In this document: one piece after another, positions 17,123 through 26,466 of the stretch
How positions within the stretch are numbered: the first letter of the stretch is position 1
Layout of the letters: each line of letters begins with the position of its first letter
The notes under the pieces: model-generated
The model's database searches: none
What the model saw: only the letters and a program-made list of their open reading frames with translations
Told to the model about the DNA's origin: nothing
Origin: Candidatus Obscuribacterales bacterium
GTDB lineage: Bacteria; Cyanobacteriota; Vampirovibrionia; Obscuribacterales; Obscuribacteraceae
Length of the DNA stretch: 64,000 nt
Direction: 5' to 3'
Assembly (NCBI GenBank): GCA_019752635.1
Contig: JAIELX010000012.1
Coordinates: forward strand, 1 to 64,000
Program-made: the position numbers and the translations under genes

Positions 17123-20023
17123 ATGAAAGTCGCGCAGAAGGGACTGATTATCGTCGGCGTGCCATTGCTCTTTCAGTTGGGGTTCGCTGTCGTCCTGTTG
17201 TTGTTGTTCGCACAGTTGAAGGATGACCTTGTTCAGGAGGACCGTGCACGCGAGGCTGTTGCCACTGCGGCTGCAGTGATGAATTCCATGATGGACGCGA
17301 CTACGGCCGCTTTTGTTTGTGCCGCTACAGGTGATTCGCGTTCTATTGCCGTGTTCGACCGCGAAATGAATAGGATCAAGACACGTACCGAGCGGATGAG
17401 AGTTCTCAGTGCCAATCAGTCCGACCAGATAGCGCGCATAGACGCCATTGTCAGAGACAGTCAGGATCTGGAAAACGCATTTCGAAAGTATTTAAAGGAG
17501 CCTGATCTCATCCGTCAGGCTTTGCAAGGAACGGACGACAAAAGTGAGGGGTCGGCTTCGCAACTTTCGAAAATAGCAAGTAGCGACCTAGGTGTGTCAT
17601 TTGGTGCCTATATATCTAACGCGGAACTGTTGGCTGATAAAAAACTGAAAAGCCTCGATGCGTCCGGCCGAATGCTGTTTAGCGCTCTGCTCGCAGGGCT
17701 TGTCGCTGACGTAGTGCTTACTGTTGCGATTTCCATTTTCATTTCACGCGGCATCATCTGGCGCCTCAACACTGTTTGCAAAAACGTTGAGAGCTTACGC
17801 CGTGGAAAAGTCTTAGAAACTCCGCTCACTGGCGATGATGAAATTGCTGCAGTTGATGCTGCGTTGCATCGAACCGCGGCAGCGCTTAAGGAGGGCGAGA
17901 GATCGAAGTCCGAGGCTCTGAGTGTGATTCAGCAACAGCTACAGGCACCATTGTCTGATACGCACTCAATTTTGCTTGAGATCCAGGCACAGGGCGATGC
18001 GCTCTCTCGAAAGACTCTCGACAGGCTCGGCCTCGTTCTACAGAATTTAGACAGACTGTTGAAATTGATTCAAGATTTGGTTCAATCGGGCAGCGAAGGA
18101 AAATTCTCCCTGGTCTTGCAATCTATTTCGTTGCACGAACTGATCGAAAAGTCAGCGCAAATTTGCGAGAGTATGGCGACGAAACATTACGTGAAAGTGA
18201 CCTTAGAGCCTTGCGAGGACGCTCTTTTCACAGGAGATTTTGATCTCCTGAGCCAAGTCCTTGTGAATCTGATAACAAACGCCATCAAGTTTTCTCCTGC
18301 CGAATCGACGGTAACCGTAAAGGCAATCAAAGACGAAAACTCAATTGAAATTCGGGTTGCCGACAGGGGCTGCGGTATTGCAGATGGTGATCAGACCAAA
18401 GTGTTTCAGCTGTTTCAGCAGGTTAGGGCAACCGATGCGACCGTTAAGGGCGGCACTGGTTTAGGCCTGGCGATCTGCAAGTCGATTGTCGCTGAGCATG
18501 GCGGATCGATGGGCGTGGATAGTCGACTGGGTGAAGGAAGCTGCTTTTGGTTTCGATTGCCGCGTATCCCGGCGATCAAAGGTGTTGCGGTCGAACCCGA
18601 AAAAATTCCAATCAGGTTGTCGATTACTTCGAAAGTGGCCGCGCTTGTTTTGGGACCTCTTGTGGTTACCACTATGATGTTTGCCTATCTGACAGGAGCC
18701 TTGAGAGTTCTTGACCAGCACATCACTGCTCAGGTTAATGCCAAACAGATCACAGCAATGGTCAACAAACTGGTAATCAACACTGTAAACATTTTGCGTG
18801 CCACTGCTAATACGAAGTTGGTGGGGGCTGCGGAGCAAGTGAGTTGGGCTCAGGAAAGGCAAGCGCAGTTTGCCAGGCTGAGGTTTCTCACCAAGAATCG
18901 TCCCGATCTTCTTCCCCTTGTGGATCAGCTGGAAACGGAGCTTCACAAGATCAACGCCACTACGTCCGAGGCCCTCAATCCCTCAGTCGCCGAGAACGTG
19001 CTGTTGCAGCCCACATTGCTCAACACTGCACCGGCCGAGAAGTTTAGGAGTAGTGCCACCATCACCAGGCAGTTGGGCCGAAAGATTGTTATCCTGTCCT
19101 CTGAGACTGATCGACGCAACCAACAAGCAATTCTTGATTCCTACAAGTGGATCGTATTGTTGACGTTGCTTGCCTTGCTGATCGGAGCGTTACTGACGAT
19201 TCTTTCTTCTGTGTATTTCAGTCGACACATTACTCGCCGACTGAGTCGTTTGCGTGCCAATGCCGAGAGGCTGGGGCGCGAACCGTTGCAGCTGGCGGCT
19301 GACGTCGGTGCTGATGAAGTCGCCCGGTTGGAGAAGTTCTTCTTTGATGCGTCTCAAACACTTGAGGAACTCAATCAGTTTCGCAAGCATGTTGTCGGCG
19401 TGGTGTCCCACGAAATGAAAACACCACTGCAATCTGTTTTCGGCATTATTGTCTTGCTCCCTCGTTTGGCCGAAGGCTCCCCGCGACAGACTCAAGTTGC
19501 AGAGGGGGCCGCTGTTGGTGAGTACCATGTGCGACGAGTGATCAGGCTAGTGCATGACTTGCTGACTGTGGAGAAAATTCACTCCGGGACGTTTTTCCTG
19601 AATCTGCAGGAGTCGTCATTGGCCGACGTATGTGAAAATGCCCTCTTGCTCGTGGTACATCCGCGCGATAAAAACCAGAGCGTGTCGCTTGGGGCGTGCG
19701 ATGACGTGAGGCTAAACCTCGATGCTGAGAGGATTGCCAGTGTGCTCGCTACCATAATGAACAACATATCGGCGCTAGGAGGAACAACTAAGCTGTCGGC
19801 CTCCATTTCAGGCGAAAACGCAGTGCAGTTTCTTCTGCAAGTGGAGCACTTAGACACAGCGTCCTTCAACGAGAAATTGTTCGAACAGTTTTCTGATCTA
19901 ACGAGCGAAAAGTTCAGCGGAATTACAGGCAGTATCGTCAGTGCGCATGGTGGCACTTTGATTATGGATGCCGATGCCGGAACCATATTGCTTTCGCTGC
20001 CTTGCCGAACGAAGCCTGTGTAG
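17123..20023 (+). CDS. Tandem double histidine kinase with complementary degenerate halves
   Basis: The product is 966 residues from ATG 17123; an open frame from 17012 would run into the divergent regulator. Two complete sensor-kinase units lie in series. Unit 1: helix 7-32, extracytoplasmic part, helix about 183-208, HAMP-like region, DHp-like helices and an intact ATPase domain with N-box LVNLITNAIKFS, G1 DRGCGI and G2 GGTGLGL. Its H-box reads VIQQQLQAPL, with Gln271 where the phospho-His should be. Unit 2: helices about 503-527 and 674-700, HAMP-like region and the H-box VVSHEMKTPL with His763. Its ATPase region keeps only weak N-box likeness (IMNNISALGG) and lacks the D-x-G-x-G and G-T-G-L-G-L loops. 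The likely reading is that unit 1 supplies ATP and unit 2 carries the phosphate, then passes it to the adjacent regulator. Confidence 0.92.
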   Translation: MKVAQKGLIIVGVPLLFQLGFAVVLLLLFAQLKDDLVQEDRAREAVATAAAVMNSMMDATTAAFVCAATGDSRSIAVFDREMNRIKTRTERMRVLSANQSDQIARIDAIVRDSQDLENAFRKYLKEPDLIRQALQGTDDKSEGSASQLSKIASSDLGVSFGAYISNAELLADKKLKSLDASGRMLFSALLAGLVADVVLTVAISIFISRGIIWRLNTVCKNVESLRRGKVLETPLTGDDEIAAVDAALHRTAAALKEGERSKSEALSVIQQQLQAPLSDTHSILLEIQAQGDALSRKTLDRLGLVLQNLDRLLKLIQDLVQSGSEGKFSLVLQSISLHELIEKSAQICESMATKHYVKVTLEPCEDALFTGDFDLLSQVLVNLITNAIKFSPAESTVTVKAIKDENSIEIRVADRGCGIADGDQTKVFQLFQQVRATDATVKGGTGLGLAICKSIVAEHGGSMGVDSRLGEGSCFWFRLPRIPAIKGVAVEPEKIPIRLSITSKVAALVLGPLVVTTMMFAYLTGALRVLDQHITAQVNAKQITAMVNKLVINTVNILRATANTKLVGAAEQVSWAQERQAQFARLRFLTKNRPDLLPLVDQLETELHKINATTSEALNPSVAENVLLQPTLLNTAPAEKFRSSATITRQLGRKIVILSSETDRRNQQAILDSYKWIVLLTLLALLIGALLTILSSVYFSRHITRRLSRLRANAERLGREPLQLAADVGADEVARLEKFFFDASQTLEELNQFRKHVVGVVSHEMKTPLQSVFGIIVLLPRLAEGSPRQTQVAEGAAVGEYHVRRVIRLVHDLLTVEKIHSGTFFLNLQESSLADVCENALLLVVHPRDKNQSVSLGACDDVRLNLDAERIASVLATIMNNISALGGTTKLSASISGENAVQFLLQVEHLDTASFNEKLFEQFSDLTSEKFSGITGSIVSAHGGTLIMDADAGTILLSLPCRTKPV

Positions 20024-20113
20024 TCTCGAGGCGATTCGTCAGTTTTCTTTATCGGCTACCTTTACCGGTTTGTTTCGGACCGACTGGCCGACGACCGAAA
20101 GCCTTCTCCGGTC

Positions 20114-21094
20114 CTAGCAAGCGCTGGTGGTGCTCATCGATTCGATCGGATTCACCGCATCCAGCACTATTTGAGCCGCGCCGATCATTCCCGCTTTTTC
20201 GCTCAGACGAGACGGGTAGATTTCCAGTTTCTCTGCAATGCGAGGCAGTGTTCTGTCGAAAAGCAGTTCTTTGATCAGTTTTAAATCGACAAACTTACTC
20301 ATGCCACCGCTGATCACAAAACAGTCCGGATCGAGCACATGGCAAAGAGCTGACATTCCGACTGCAACATGCTCATGGTACTTTTTCAATGCGTTGCCCG
20401 CAATTATGTCTCCGGCGGCCGCTGCTTCCAGAACATCTTTAGTAGTTAAGTCACCGTCTCGTTCGCATATGACGGATTGGTCCTTAGACTTTCCTCGCGC
20501 CATTTCCAGCGCAGTGGCAAGCAATCCTCTGCCCGAACCGTACGCTTCCCAGCAATCCCAGAGGCCGCATGTACAGCGGCGCTGATTCTCCATCGAGATC
20601 TTAATATGACCGACTTCACCCCCGGCGTAGTGTGCACCACGATAAAGTGAGCCTTTCAAAATGATACCGCCGCCGATGCCGGTTCCCAACGTAACCATAA
20701 CGGAGCAGGTGCGCGTGTGCAGACCGGCTGCTCTTGCTTCGCCATAGGCCGCAGCATTTGCGTCATTTTCAACGTGTGTGCGTAACGCCGTGCGTTCTTC
20801 AATCACGTGTTTGAGGGCCGTGCCCTCCCAGCCGGGCAGGTTGCCCGTGGAGCCCAGGATCGCGCCGGATTCGGTATCAACAATGCCCGCTGTTGCTATA
20901 CCTACTCCAAGAACGAGGTGTTCCTTTTGGAAGTCGGCAATTATGTCCAGCAACGCCTTGATTATGTTTTCGGGGCCGGATGGTGTCGGTACGCGCACCG
21001 GTTCACCAACTAAGTGCGAATTGGCTACCAATCCTGCCAGTATCTTCGTTCCGCCAAGGTCTATTCCAATTGCCGGAAGGTCCTTTTTTTCCAC
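20114..21094 (-). CDS. ROK-family sugar kinase (glucokinase-like)
   Basis: The product is 326 residues from a GTG start placed three bases after the lptD-like stop, with GGCGGA upstream. It has the ROK landmarks: phosphate loop GIDLGGTK near residue 10, catalytic ENDANAAAYGE, GTGIGGGII, GEVGHIKI, and the zinc-binding CTCGLWDCWE with the usual C-x-C-G...C pattern. The phosphorylated sugar is probably glucose or an N-acylated hexosamine; the sequence does not decide. It is cytoplasmic. Sitting directly behind an envelope-assembly gene, it could feed sugar phosphates into outer-membrane polysaccharide synthesis, but that is inference from adjacency. Its C-terminus faces the end of the histidine kinase gene. 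Confidence 0.93.
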   Translation of the reverse strand: MEKKDLPAIGIDLGGTKILAGLVANSHLVGEPVRVPTPSGPENIIKALLDIIADFQKEHLVLGVGIATAGIVDTESGAILGSTGNLPGWEGTALKHVIEERTALRTHVENDANAAAYGEARAAGLHTRTCSVMVTLGTGIGGGIILKGSLYRGAHYAGGEVGHIKISMENQRRCTCGLWDCWEAYGSGRGLLATALEMARGKSKDQSVICERDGDLTTKDVLEAAAAGDIIAGNALKKYHEHVAVGMSALCHVLDPDCFVISGGMSKFVDLKLIKELLFDRTLPRIAEKLEIYPSRLSEKAGMIGAAQIVLDAVNPIESMSTTSAC

Positions 21095-21097
21095 GTT

Positions 21098-23356
21098 CTA
21101 AATTCCGCCGCCTAGCTGTCCGTGATCAGGAGTGCCCTTGAGTACGAGCTTGTTGAATGGGATGGGTTTGCCCATCATGACGTCGAATCCGAAGCGATTG
21201 ATTCCGCGAATGGTGTCTCGCGTTAGCAATATCTTGAAGTCTTCCGGACCGATAGCAGCAGAAATGCTGCGCTGATACAACAGCTTCGAGTCGAGATTAT
21301 AGCCAAGGTTGCCACCGACAGTCAGCCATTTGCATAACTTGACGTCACCGCCGAAACTGCAGGATTTGTTGCCCTGGATGAATTGGTCGAACACGAAAGG
21401 TGAACTGCCCTGAACGCCGCTTTTGGCGACTTGTCCCTGCAAACGTACACGGTTGAGGTTGACATTAAGAACCGGTCCTACTTGACCCATCAACATACTG
21501 TTGCCGGTTGAGTAGGCTTTTGCCGCCACGCCGCCAAACACATTCATGCTGGCGCCCCATTTGCGATCTCCTATATTGAATATAGGTTCGCTGGTTGTCA
21601 TTAGCTGTTCTTGTATTCTGAACCCGGTGGTGATGTTGCCGTTGGTTTGAGTGAACAGTTTTGCGTATTCCGGTGTCAGGTTAACCAACGAGGGTTGGTC
21701 GGACGCCCAGCCTGCCGATGATCTGAACGCCAGACCCTGAATGAACGGAATGCCGCCCATACCGCGCCAATCTACGACTTCGGCGATTGCTCTTGCGCGT
21801 CTAGCACCGAATATGCCATCAGGCAAAAAGCGATTGATACCGGCTTGAAAGGTTGTGTGTTGGTTTACGATGTATCGAATGTCGCCTACAAGCAGGTTCG
21901 ACACGCTGCCGTAAGCCAGGTTACTGCTTAAGCGCTTTCCTTCGTAACCGATGCGAACGCCTGCGCCGATCGAACCGCGGTTCGTCGCACCGGTTGTTGT
22001 TCGTCCCCCTGATTGGATAAGTGGTGCCCAGAAAAACTTGCCCTGGGTTCCGATTGCGCTATTGAAGCTAGGTCCGAAGTTGAGTCCGCCGACCTGCAAG
22101 TTGTTACCAATAATGGGGGTAACAGGGAAAGTGACTTTGGATTCTTTGCCGACAGTAGTTTGGAATTTGCCAAGGGGAACCGTGAAATTCTTGAACTTTA
22201 GCTTGCCACCAAATATGGTGAGGTTGCCGGTGTCCTTGTATTTCTCGTAGACCATCTTGCGAGCTTTAAAAGTAAAGCTCGGATTGGCCGGAGCGTAGGC
22301 ATCGGGGTGAAGGTCTTTCTGGTAGGTATCTTCTACCGACTGAATGGTGCCGTTGAACGGGTTTCTGGCGATGTGAATCGCTGTGGGAAGCGTTAGCTTA
22401 CCTTGCTTGAATGCCATGCCCTGTTTGGTGCCGTAGCCCGAACGCGCCACAACTTGTGTTCCGGAAACTTCGGTATTTGGCTGAGTAATCAGATATTCGT
22501 CCGTGCCGACTTTGAACTTGAAAGCACTACCGGTTGAAAGCTGCCCTTCGCGAATGATTTTTACGTTGCCACGCGCGTCGATCATCTGATTGGCCTGATC
22601 GTACAAAATCATGTCGGCTTCCAGGCGCGAATCCTGACCTGCGATGGTTGCAACCGCATTACCCGTACCGAGGAATGTATTGCGCTGTTGGTCGTACTCC
22701 GTATCATCCGCGATAATCTGGACTGTGCCCTTGAGCAGCGTGTTATCAGTTTCTTCCGGAATGCGAGCCAATTGCTCGTCAATTTCATCTGCCGGTGTTG
22801 CGGGCTTCTCCGGTGCGGCGGCAGCTGCTACCGGTACTTTTCCGGCGCGCGGGCGAGCTGCTCCCAATTCATTTACTATGGAATCTGGTTGGCGAACCGG
22901 GACGATCGCCGGTGTCGTTGCTACAGGCGCAGCTGCTGCTGCCGCAGTTGTAGCTGTCGCGGGTTTGAGCGTCTTTGCGGTTTCTTTGGCCGACGTCGCC
23001 GCAGAACCTTTAGGTTTAATGGATTTAGTCGGTGCCGCTGCTACCTGCTTGTTCTTTGCCTGTTTTGCCTCCGGAATCGTGGACGATTCAGGCGCTGTTG
23101 CCCGGGGCAAATTCAAAGATGGTGAGCGAGGCGTGAGAAAGCCACTTCCCGGCGCGAGGATCGATGGCGTAGCTTCACCGTCGAGCTTCGGTGTCATGGG
23201 CATAAGCAGTGTTCCCGACGGCACTGTCTTTACGGCTTTCGGGTCTGGCGCGGCGCTGGCTGGTGCTGCGCTCAACCCGAAATTTCCGGCTGTAACCAGG
23301 CAAAATGCAGAGAGCAAAATGCTGCGGGACTTATCTGTTTTTGTTGCGAAAACCAA
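21098..23356 (-). CDS. lptD: LptD/OstA-like outer-membrane assembly protein
   Basis: The product is 752 residues. A TTG start is supported by GAGGTG five to six bases upstream and by the signal peptide it exposes (SILLSAFCLVTAGNFGLSAAPASA). An alanine/proline-rich linker (about 40-190) precedes an OstA/LptA-type domain (about 205-310; IIADDTEYDQQRNTFLGTGN, DMILYDQANQMIDARGNVKI). The remaining 430 residues are Gly-, Asn- and aromatic-rich alternating strands, consistent with a large beta-barrel of the type seen in cyanobacterial LptD-like proteins. LptD inserts lipopolysaccharide into the outer membrane, so this is strong evidence for an outer membrane in this organism. The symbol is assigned on the OstA domain plus barrel, not on a direct match. 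Confidence 0.8.
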   Translation of the reverse strand: MVFATKTDKSRSILLSAFCLVTAGNFGLSAAPASAAPDPKAVKTVPSGTLLMPMTPKLDGEATPSILAPGSGFLTPRSPSLNLPRATAPESSTIPEAKQAKNKQVAAAPTKSIKPKGSAATSAKETAKTLKPATATTAAAAAAPVATTPAIVPVRQPDSIVNELGAARPRAGKVPVAAAAAPEKPATPADEIDEQLARIPEETDNTLLKGTVQIIADDTEYDQQRNTFLGTGNAVATIAGQDSRLEADMILYDQANQMIDARGNVKIIREGQLSTGSAFKFKVGTDEYLITQPNTEVSGTQVVARSGYGTKQGMAFKQGKLTLPTAIHIARNPFNGTIQSVEDTYQKDLHPDAYAPANPSFTFKARKMVYEKYKDTGNLTIFGGKLKFKNFTVPLGKFQTTVGKESKVTFPVTPIIGNNLQVGGLNFGPSFNSAIGTQGKFFWAPLIQSGGRTTTGATNRGSIGAGVRIGYEGKRLSSNLAYGSVSNLLVGDIRYIVNQHTTFQAGINRFLPDGIFGARRARAIAEVVDWRGMGGIPFIQGLAFRSSAGWASDQPSLVNLTPEYAKLFTQTNGNITTGFRIQEQLMTTSEPIFNIGDRKWGASMNVFGGVAAKAYSTGNSMLMGQVGPVLNVNLNRVRLQGQVAKSGVQGSSPFVFDQFIQGNKSCSFGGDVKLCKWLTVGGNLGYNLDSKLLYQRSISAAIGPEDFKILLTRDTIRGINRFGFDVMMGKPIPFNKLVLKGTPDHGQLGGGI

Positions 23357-23699
23357 AATTACACCTCGTGTAGGGCTTGCCTCTCTGGCTTTCTTGTTAT
23401 TGCCATGAGCTGCAAACCGCGGCCGCTTTTAGCATGACGGTCAGGTCCGACTATCGTACTATTGATCACCCCCTTAAAACCTGAGAAACCGCTTCATATT
23501 AAAGAAGGTCAGCGGCTGAAGCTCTTGGCCGCGGTAGTGTTGTCAGACGCGCACATAAAAAATCGCTAAGGTTGGGCGGTATCGGACATTTTGAGTCGTA
23601 ACCTCGAATTGGAGAAGGCGTTAGTCACAAAAAGAATCCACATACAGAGATTCCGATATCGTTAAAGGTGCATGTCTCTGTTATCGGCCGAGTCTACTA
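23357..23699. other. Divergent intergenic region between lptD-like and dehydrogenase genes
   Basis: This stretch of about 340 bp separates two divergent operons and must carry both promoters, but I see no pair of boxes good enough to call. No open frame or RNA gene stands out. Confidence 0.4.
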
Positions 23700-23855
23700 A
23701 TGGATATAGCTTTTCGGCATTTATCGTCAAGAACCGTTCCATCTGCGCATCCTTGTATGACAACGCCCGGTGCCAATTCCTGTTATGCTGATGATGTTCG
23801 GAAATCAAAAGTTCCGCTCCGGAAAAATTCTTTATCCTCTTCTCTTTCTAGTGCG

Positions 23856-25067
23856 ATGGCCGGAATGACTCAAGGATTCCTCTTTCGAAGTCCCACGACA
23901 GTCAACTTTGGTGTCGATACCGCCACTGGTGTCGCTGATTTTGTCACGTTGCACGGCGGTTCCAAAGTGCTACTGGTCACAGACAAGGGGCTGGTGCAGC
24001 ACAAAGTAGTGCAGCCGGTGATCCAGGCGCTTGTGGATGGCGGGTTTAATCCTGTAGTTTTCGATGACGTGCCTCCCGATTCAGATCTGAATTGTGTGCA
24101 ACGCGCAGTTGAGATTGGTAAAAAAGAAGACTGCGATTGCATCGTGGCAGTCGGTGGCGGCTCTGTAATCGATACTGCCAAAGTTGTAAATATTGGTCTT
24201 TGTAACGACGGGGATCTCCGTGATTTCGAAGGCATCAACTGCCTCACGGACCGATTGAAACCGATGTTTGTTATTCCAACGACTGCGGGGACGGGTTCTG
24301 AGGTCTCCGCCGTAGCTATGATTCGCGATTTGGAAACCGGAAAGAAACTTCTATATGGAAGCGAATTCCTGTATGCAAACATGGCAATCCTCGATCCGCA
24401 ACTTCTGGTGAGCCTGCCGCCGAAACTTACCGCGGCCACTGGGATGGATGCAGTGACGCATTGCCTGGAATCGTTTGTATCAAGAACATCCAATTGTCTA
24501 TCAGACGCTCTGGCTCTGGAAGCGGGCACCATGCTCTTTGCTAGTTTGCCTCGTGCTACCGGCCATGGTGACGATATCGAAGCTCGTTCGGCAACTTTGA
24601 TTGCCAGTTGCATGGCTGGAATGGCTTTTACAAATGCCGGCGTCGGAGTGGTGCATGCGCTTGCTCATAGTGTCGGTGGCAAGTATGGTACCCATCATGG
24701 TCTGACCAATGCTGTTTTGCTTCCTTTCGGCATGAAACTGAATCTGGCCTCTTCCGCTGAAAAATACGCAAAGTTCTGGCGTCATTTGTCCGGCAGTGGT
24801 ATGTTCACTGAAATCGGGTACGAATCATTTGTAAGCAAAGATCATATCGACGACCTCGCGGCAGCTAATTTACTATTGAACGGCGTTAGAGAACTCATGA
24901 AACTCTGCAAGCTGCCAAGTCGTCTAAAAGACATTGGTGTCCCCGAGTTAGGAAAGGAAGAACTTCTCGAGATTGCCGAGATTTCCATGACTGACCCCGC
25001 GATTATGTTCAATCCCGGTGAAACAACGGTGGACGACTTAGTTACGATCCTTAGGGAGGCTTTCTGA
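23856..25067 (+). CDS. Iron-type (group III) alcohol dehydrogenase
   Basis: The frame opens at ATG 23700, but the first 52 residues are serine-rich and unlike the family. The family-like sequence begins MAGMTQGFLFRSPTTVNFG, so ATG 23856 (403 residues) or 23865 is likelier. The dinucleotide-binding part has VAVGGGSVIDTAK and PTTAGTGSEVS; the metal-binding part has DAVTHCLESF, VHALAHSVGGKYGTHHG and GLTNAVLLPF, the usual Asp and His ligands of this family. The enzyme is expected to be a cytoplasmic NAD(P)-dependent alcohol/aldehyde oxidoreductase; the substrate is unknown. The stop overlaps the start of the SCP2-like gene by one base (TGATG), and a kinase gene overlaps that in turn, so all three are co-translated. 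Confidence 0.88.
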   Translation: MAGMTQGFLFRSPTTVNFGVDTATGVADFVTLHGGSKVLLVTDKGLVQHKVVQPVIQALVDGGFNPVVFDDVPPDSDLNCVQRAVEIGKKEDCDCIVAVGGGSVIDTAKVVNIGLCNDGDLRDFEGINCLTDRLKPMFVIPTTAGTGSEVSAVAMIRDLETGKKLLYGSEFLYANMAILDPQLLVSLPPKLTAATGMDAVTHCLESFVSRTSNCLSDALALEAGTMLFASLPRATGHGDDIEARSATLIASCMAGMAFTNAGVGVVHALAHSVGGKYGTHHGLTNAVLLPFGMKLNLASSAEKYAKFWRHLSGSGMFTEIGYESFVSKDHIDDLAAANLLLNGVRELMKLCKLPSRLKDIGVPELGKEELLEIAEISMTDPAIMFNPGETTVDDLVTILREAF

Positions 25068-25483
25068 TGGCTGTATTTTCATCGACAGAGGAACTGCACG
25101 AAGTAATGATGTCTCTGTGGGAGGAGATCAAAGTCTCTCCGGATATGGCGCAGAAGCTTATCGATTCCAAGTTGATAGTTCAATTTCGCTACCGAGAGCC
25201 GGAAGGGTTGCTCACCATTGATTGCTCGGATGGCGCCACTATGAAAATTCATTCCGGACCGACCAATATTAAGCCAATGATCGAAATGTCTATGAAAGCA
25301 GACATAGCTCACGAATTCTGGCTTGGTAAGGTAAACGTTCCCATGGCCCTCATGATGGGTAAAATTGTGTCCAGAGGTCCCACGCCCAAGGCCCTCGCGT
25401 TGCTCCCGGTCATAAAGCCGGCGTATGCCATTTATCCAGGAGTATTGGAAGGGAAGGGCAAAAACGCGCAGATGGCAGGTTGA
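25067..25483 (+). CDS. SCP2-like sterol/lipid-binding protein
   Basis: The product is 138 residues from the ATG at 25067, with GGGAGG about eight bases upstream. The sequence follows the SCP2 fold: a helical N-terminus, LIVQFRYREPEGLLTIDC, then KADIAHEFWLGKVNVPMALMMGKIVSRGPTPKALAL, the typical hydrophobic tail lining a lipid-binding cavity. It has no export signal. SCP2 proteins bind sterols, fatty acyl chains or other apolar molecules. Its fixed position between an alcohol dehydrogenase and a sugar kinase suggests it presents an apolar alcohol or aldehyde to the enzyme upstream, which is inference. It overlaps both neighbours. Confidence 0.82.
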   Translation: MAVFSSTEELHEVMMSLWEEIKVSPDMAQKLIDSKLIVQFRYREPEGLLTIDCSDGATMKIHSGPTNIKPMIEMSMKADIAHEFWLGKVNVPMALMMGKIVSRGPTPKALALLPVIKPAYAIYPGVLEGKGKNAQMAG

Positions 25484-26466
25484 CGGTAATTGCACTGGGT
25501 GAAGCGACCGTAGACTGGCTCTCTCTTACCAGGGGCCGGACAATCATGTCTGCTACTGATTTCTATCGGTACGCGGGAGGCAATACGGCCAACGTTGCGA
25601 TCGGTTTGGCGCGCCTGGGTGTTGATGTAAAACTAATCGCCAAGATTGGCGTCGATTTTCACGGGCAGTATCTCAAAGAGCTCCTCGCTGCTGAAGGCGT
25701 TGACGTTTCTTATCTGGTTGAAGACGCTCGCTATCACACCGCGCAGTGCTATATGACGGTGGCTGACGACGGTAGTCCTGTGTACAGAAACTGGCCCAAG
25801 CCGCACGCTGCGGACATGCTCGGACCGGAGGATGTAAACGAGGCTGCCTTTGCCGACGCTCGGTTTCTACACAGCACCGGTATCTCTTTGGTTACTGCTC
25901 CGCGGCGCCAAGCCGTAATGCATGGGATTGAGCTTTGCAAATCCAAGAATATTGTTGTTTCATTCGATGCGTGCTTTCCGACCGGGCAAGGCGGAGATGC
26001 ACGGGACGCGGCTTTGACGCTGATGGCGCAGTGTCACCTGCTCAAAATGAATCTTGCGGAGCTGTCATTCTGGTCCGGCATGGCAGCTGATACGGATATG
26101 AACTTGATGGTGGAGGAGGTTGGAAACTTTGCTTCTCCGGTGGCACTGGTCGTCACTCTCGGTGCCGAGGGCGCCATGTTGTACACACCGGCCGGTAAGA
26201 TCTATTGTCCTCCGCGAAAGGTTTCTACAGTTTGCGATGTTGGCGCCGGCGATGCGTTCATGGCCGGTATGATATACGCTCTAGCAAGCAAGCTCCCGGT
26301 CAAGGAAACGTGCCTTGCAGGCTTAAAGAAATTGAGTGCGGAGGAGTGGGCCTTCGCCGGCAATACCGGCTCCGTGTGCGGCGCTCTTAGCACGCTGGCG
26401 ATTGGTGCAACCGAAACTTTCCCCCGGCTCAAGGAACTGCAGGGCATGCTATCTGCTTCTACGTGA
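25480..26466 (+). CDS. PfkB-family carbohydrate kinase
   Basis: The product is 328 residues. The start is the TTG overlapping the previous stop (TTGA); it is needed to include the conserved IALGEATVDWLS opening. PfkB signatures are present: YAGGNTANVAIGLARLG near residue 30, and the catalytic anion-hole motif DVGAGDAFMAGMIYAL (about 249-264) with its Asp. The family phosphorylates sugars such as fructose, ribose or related polyols and nucleosides; the specificity is not readable here. It is the third gene of the dehydrogenase-SCP2-kinase operon. The odd gene combination may indicate breakdown or synthesis of a lipid-linked sugar or polyol. Confidence 0.88.
   Translation: MTVIALGEATVDWLSLTRGRTIMSATDFYRYAGGNTANVAIGLARLGVDVKLIAKIGVDFHGQYLKELLAAEGVDVSYLVEDARYHTAQCYMTVADDGSPVYRNWPKPHAADMLGPEDVNEAAFADARFLHSTGISLVTAPRRQAVMHGIELCKSKNIVVSFDACFPTGQGGDARDAALTLMAQCHLLKMNLAELSFWSGMAADTDMNLMVEEVGNFASPVALVVTLGAEGAMLYTPAGKIYCPPRKVSTVCDVGAGDAFMAGMIYALASKLPVKETCLAGLKKLSAEEWAFAGNTGSVCGALSTLAIGATETFPRLKELQGMLSAST

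Noticed and set aside
22644..23408. 254-residue plus-strand frame rich in Ala/Val/Gly
   Set aside because: It is the antisense shadow of the Ala-rich linker and signal peptide of the lptD-like gene.
23870..24613. 247-residue minus-strand frame
   Set aside because: It is antisense to the dehydrogenase, which has clear catalytic motifs.
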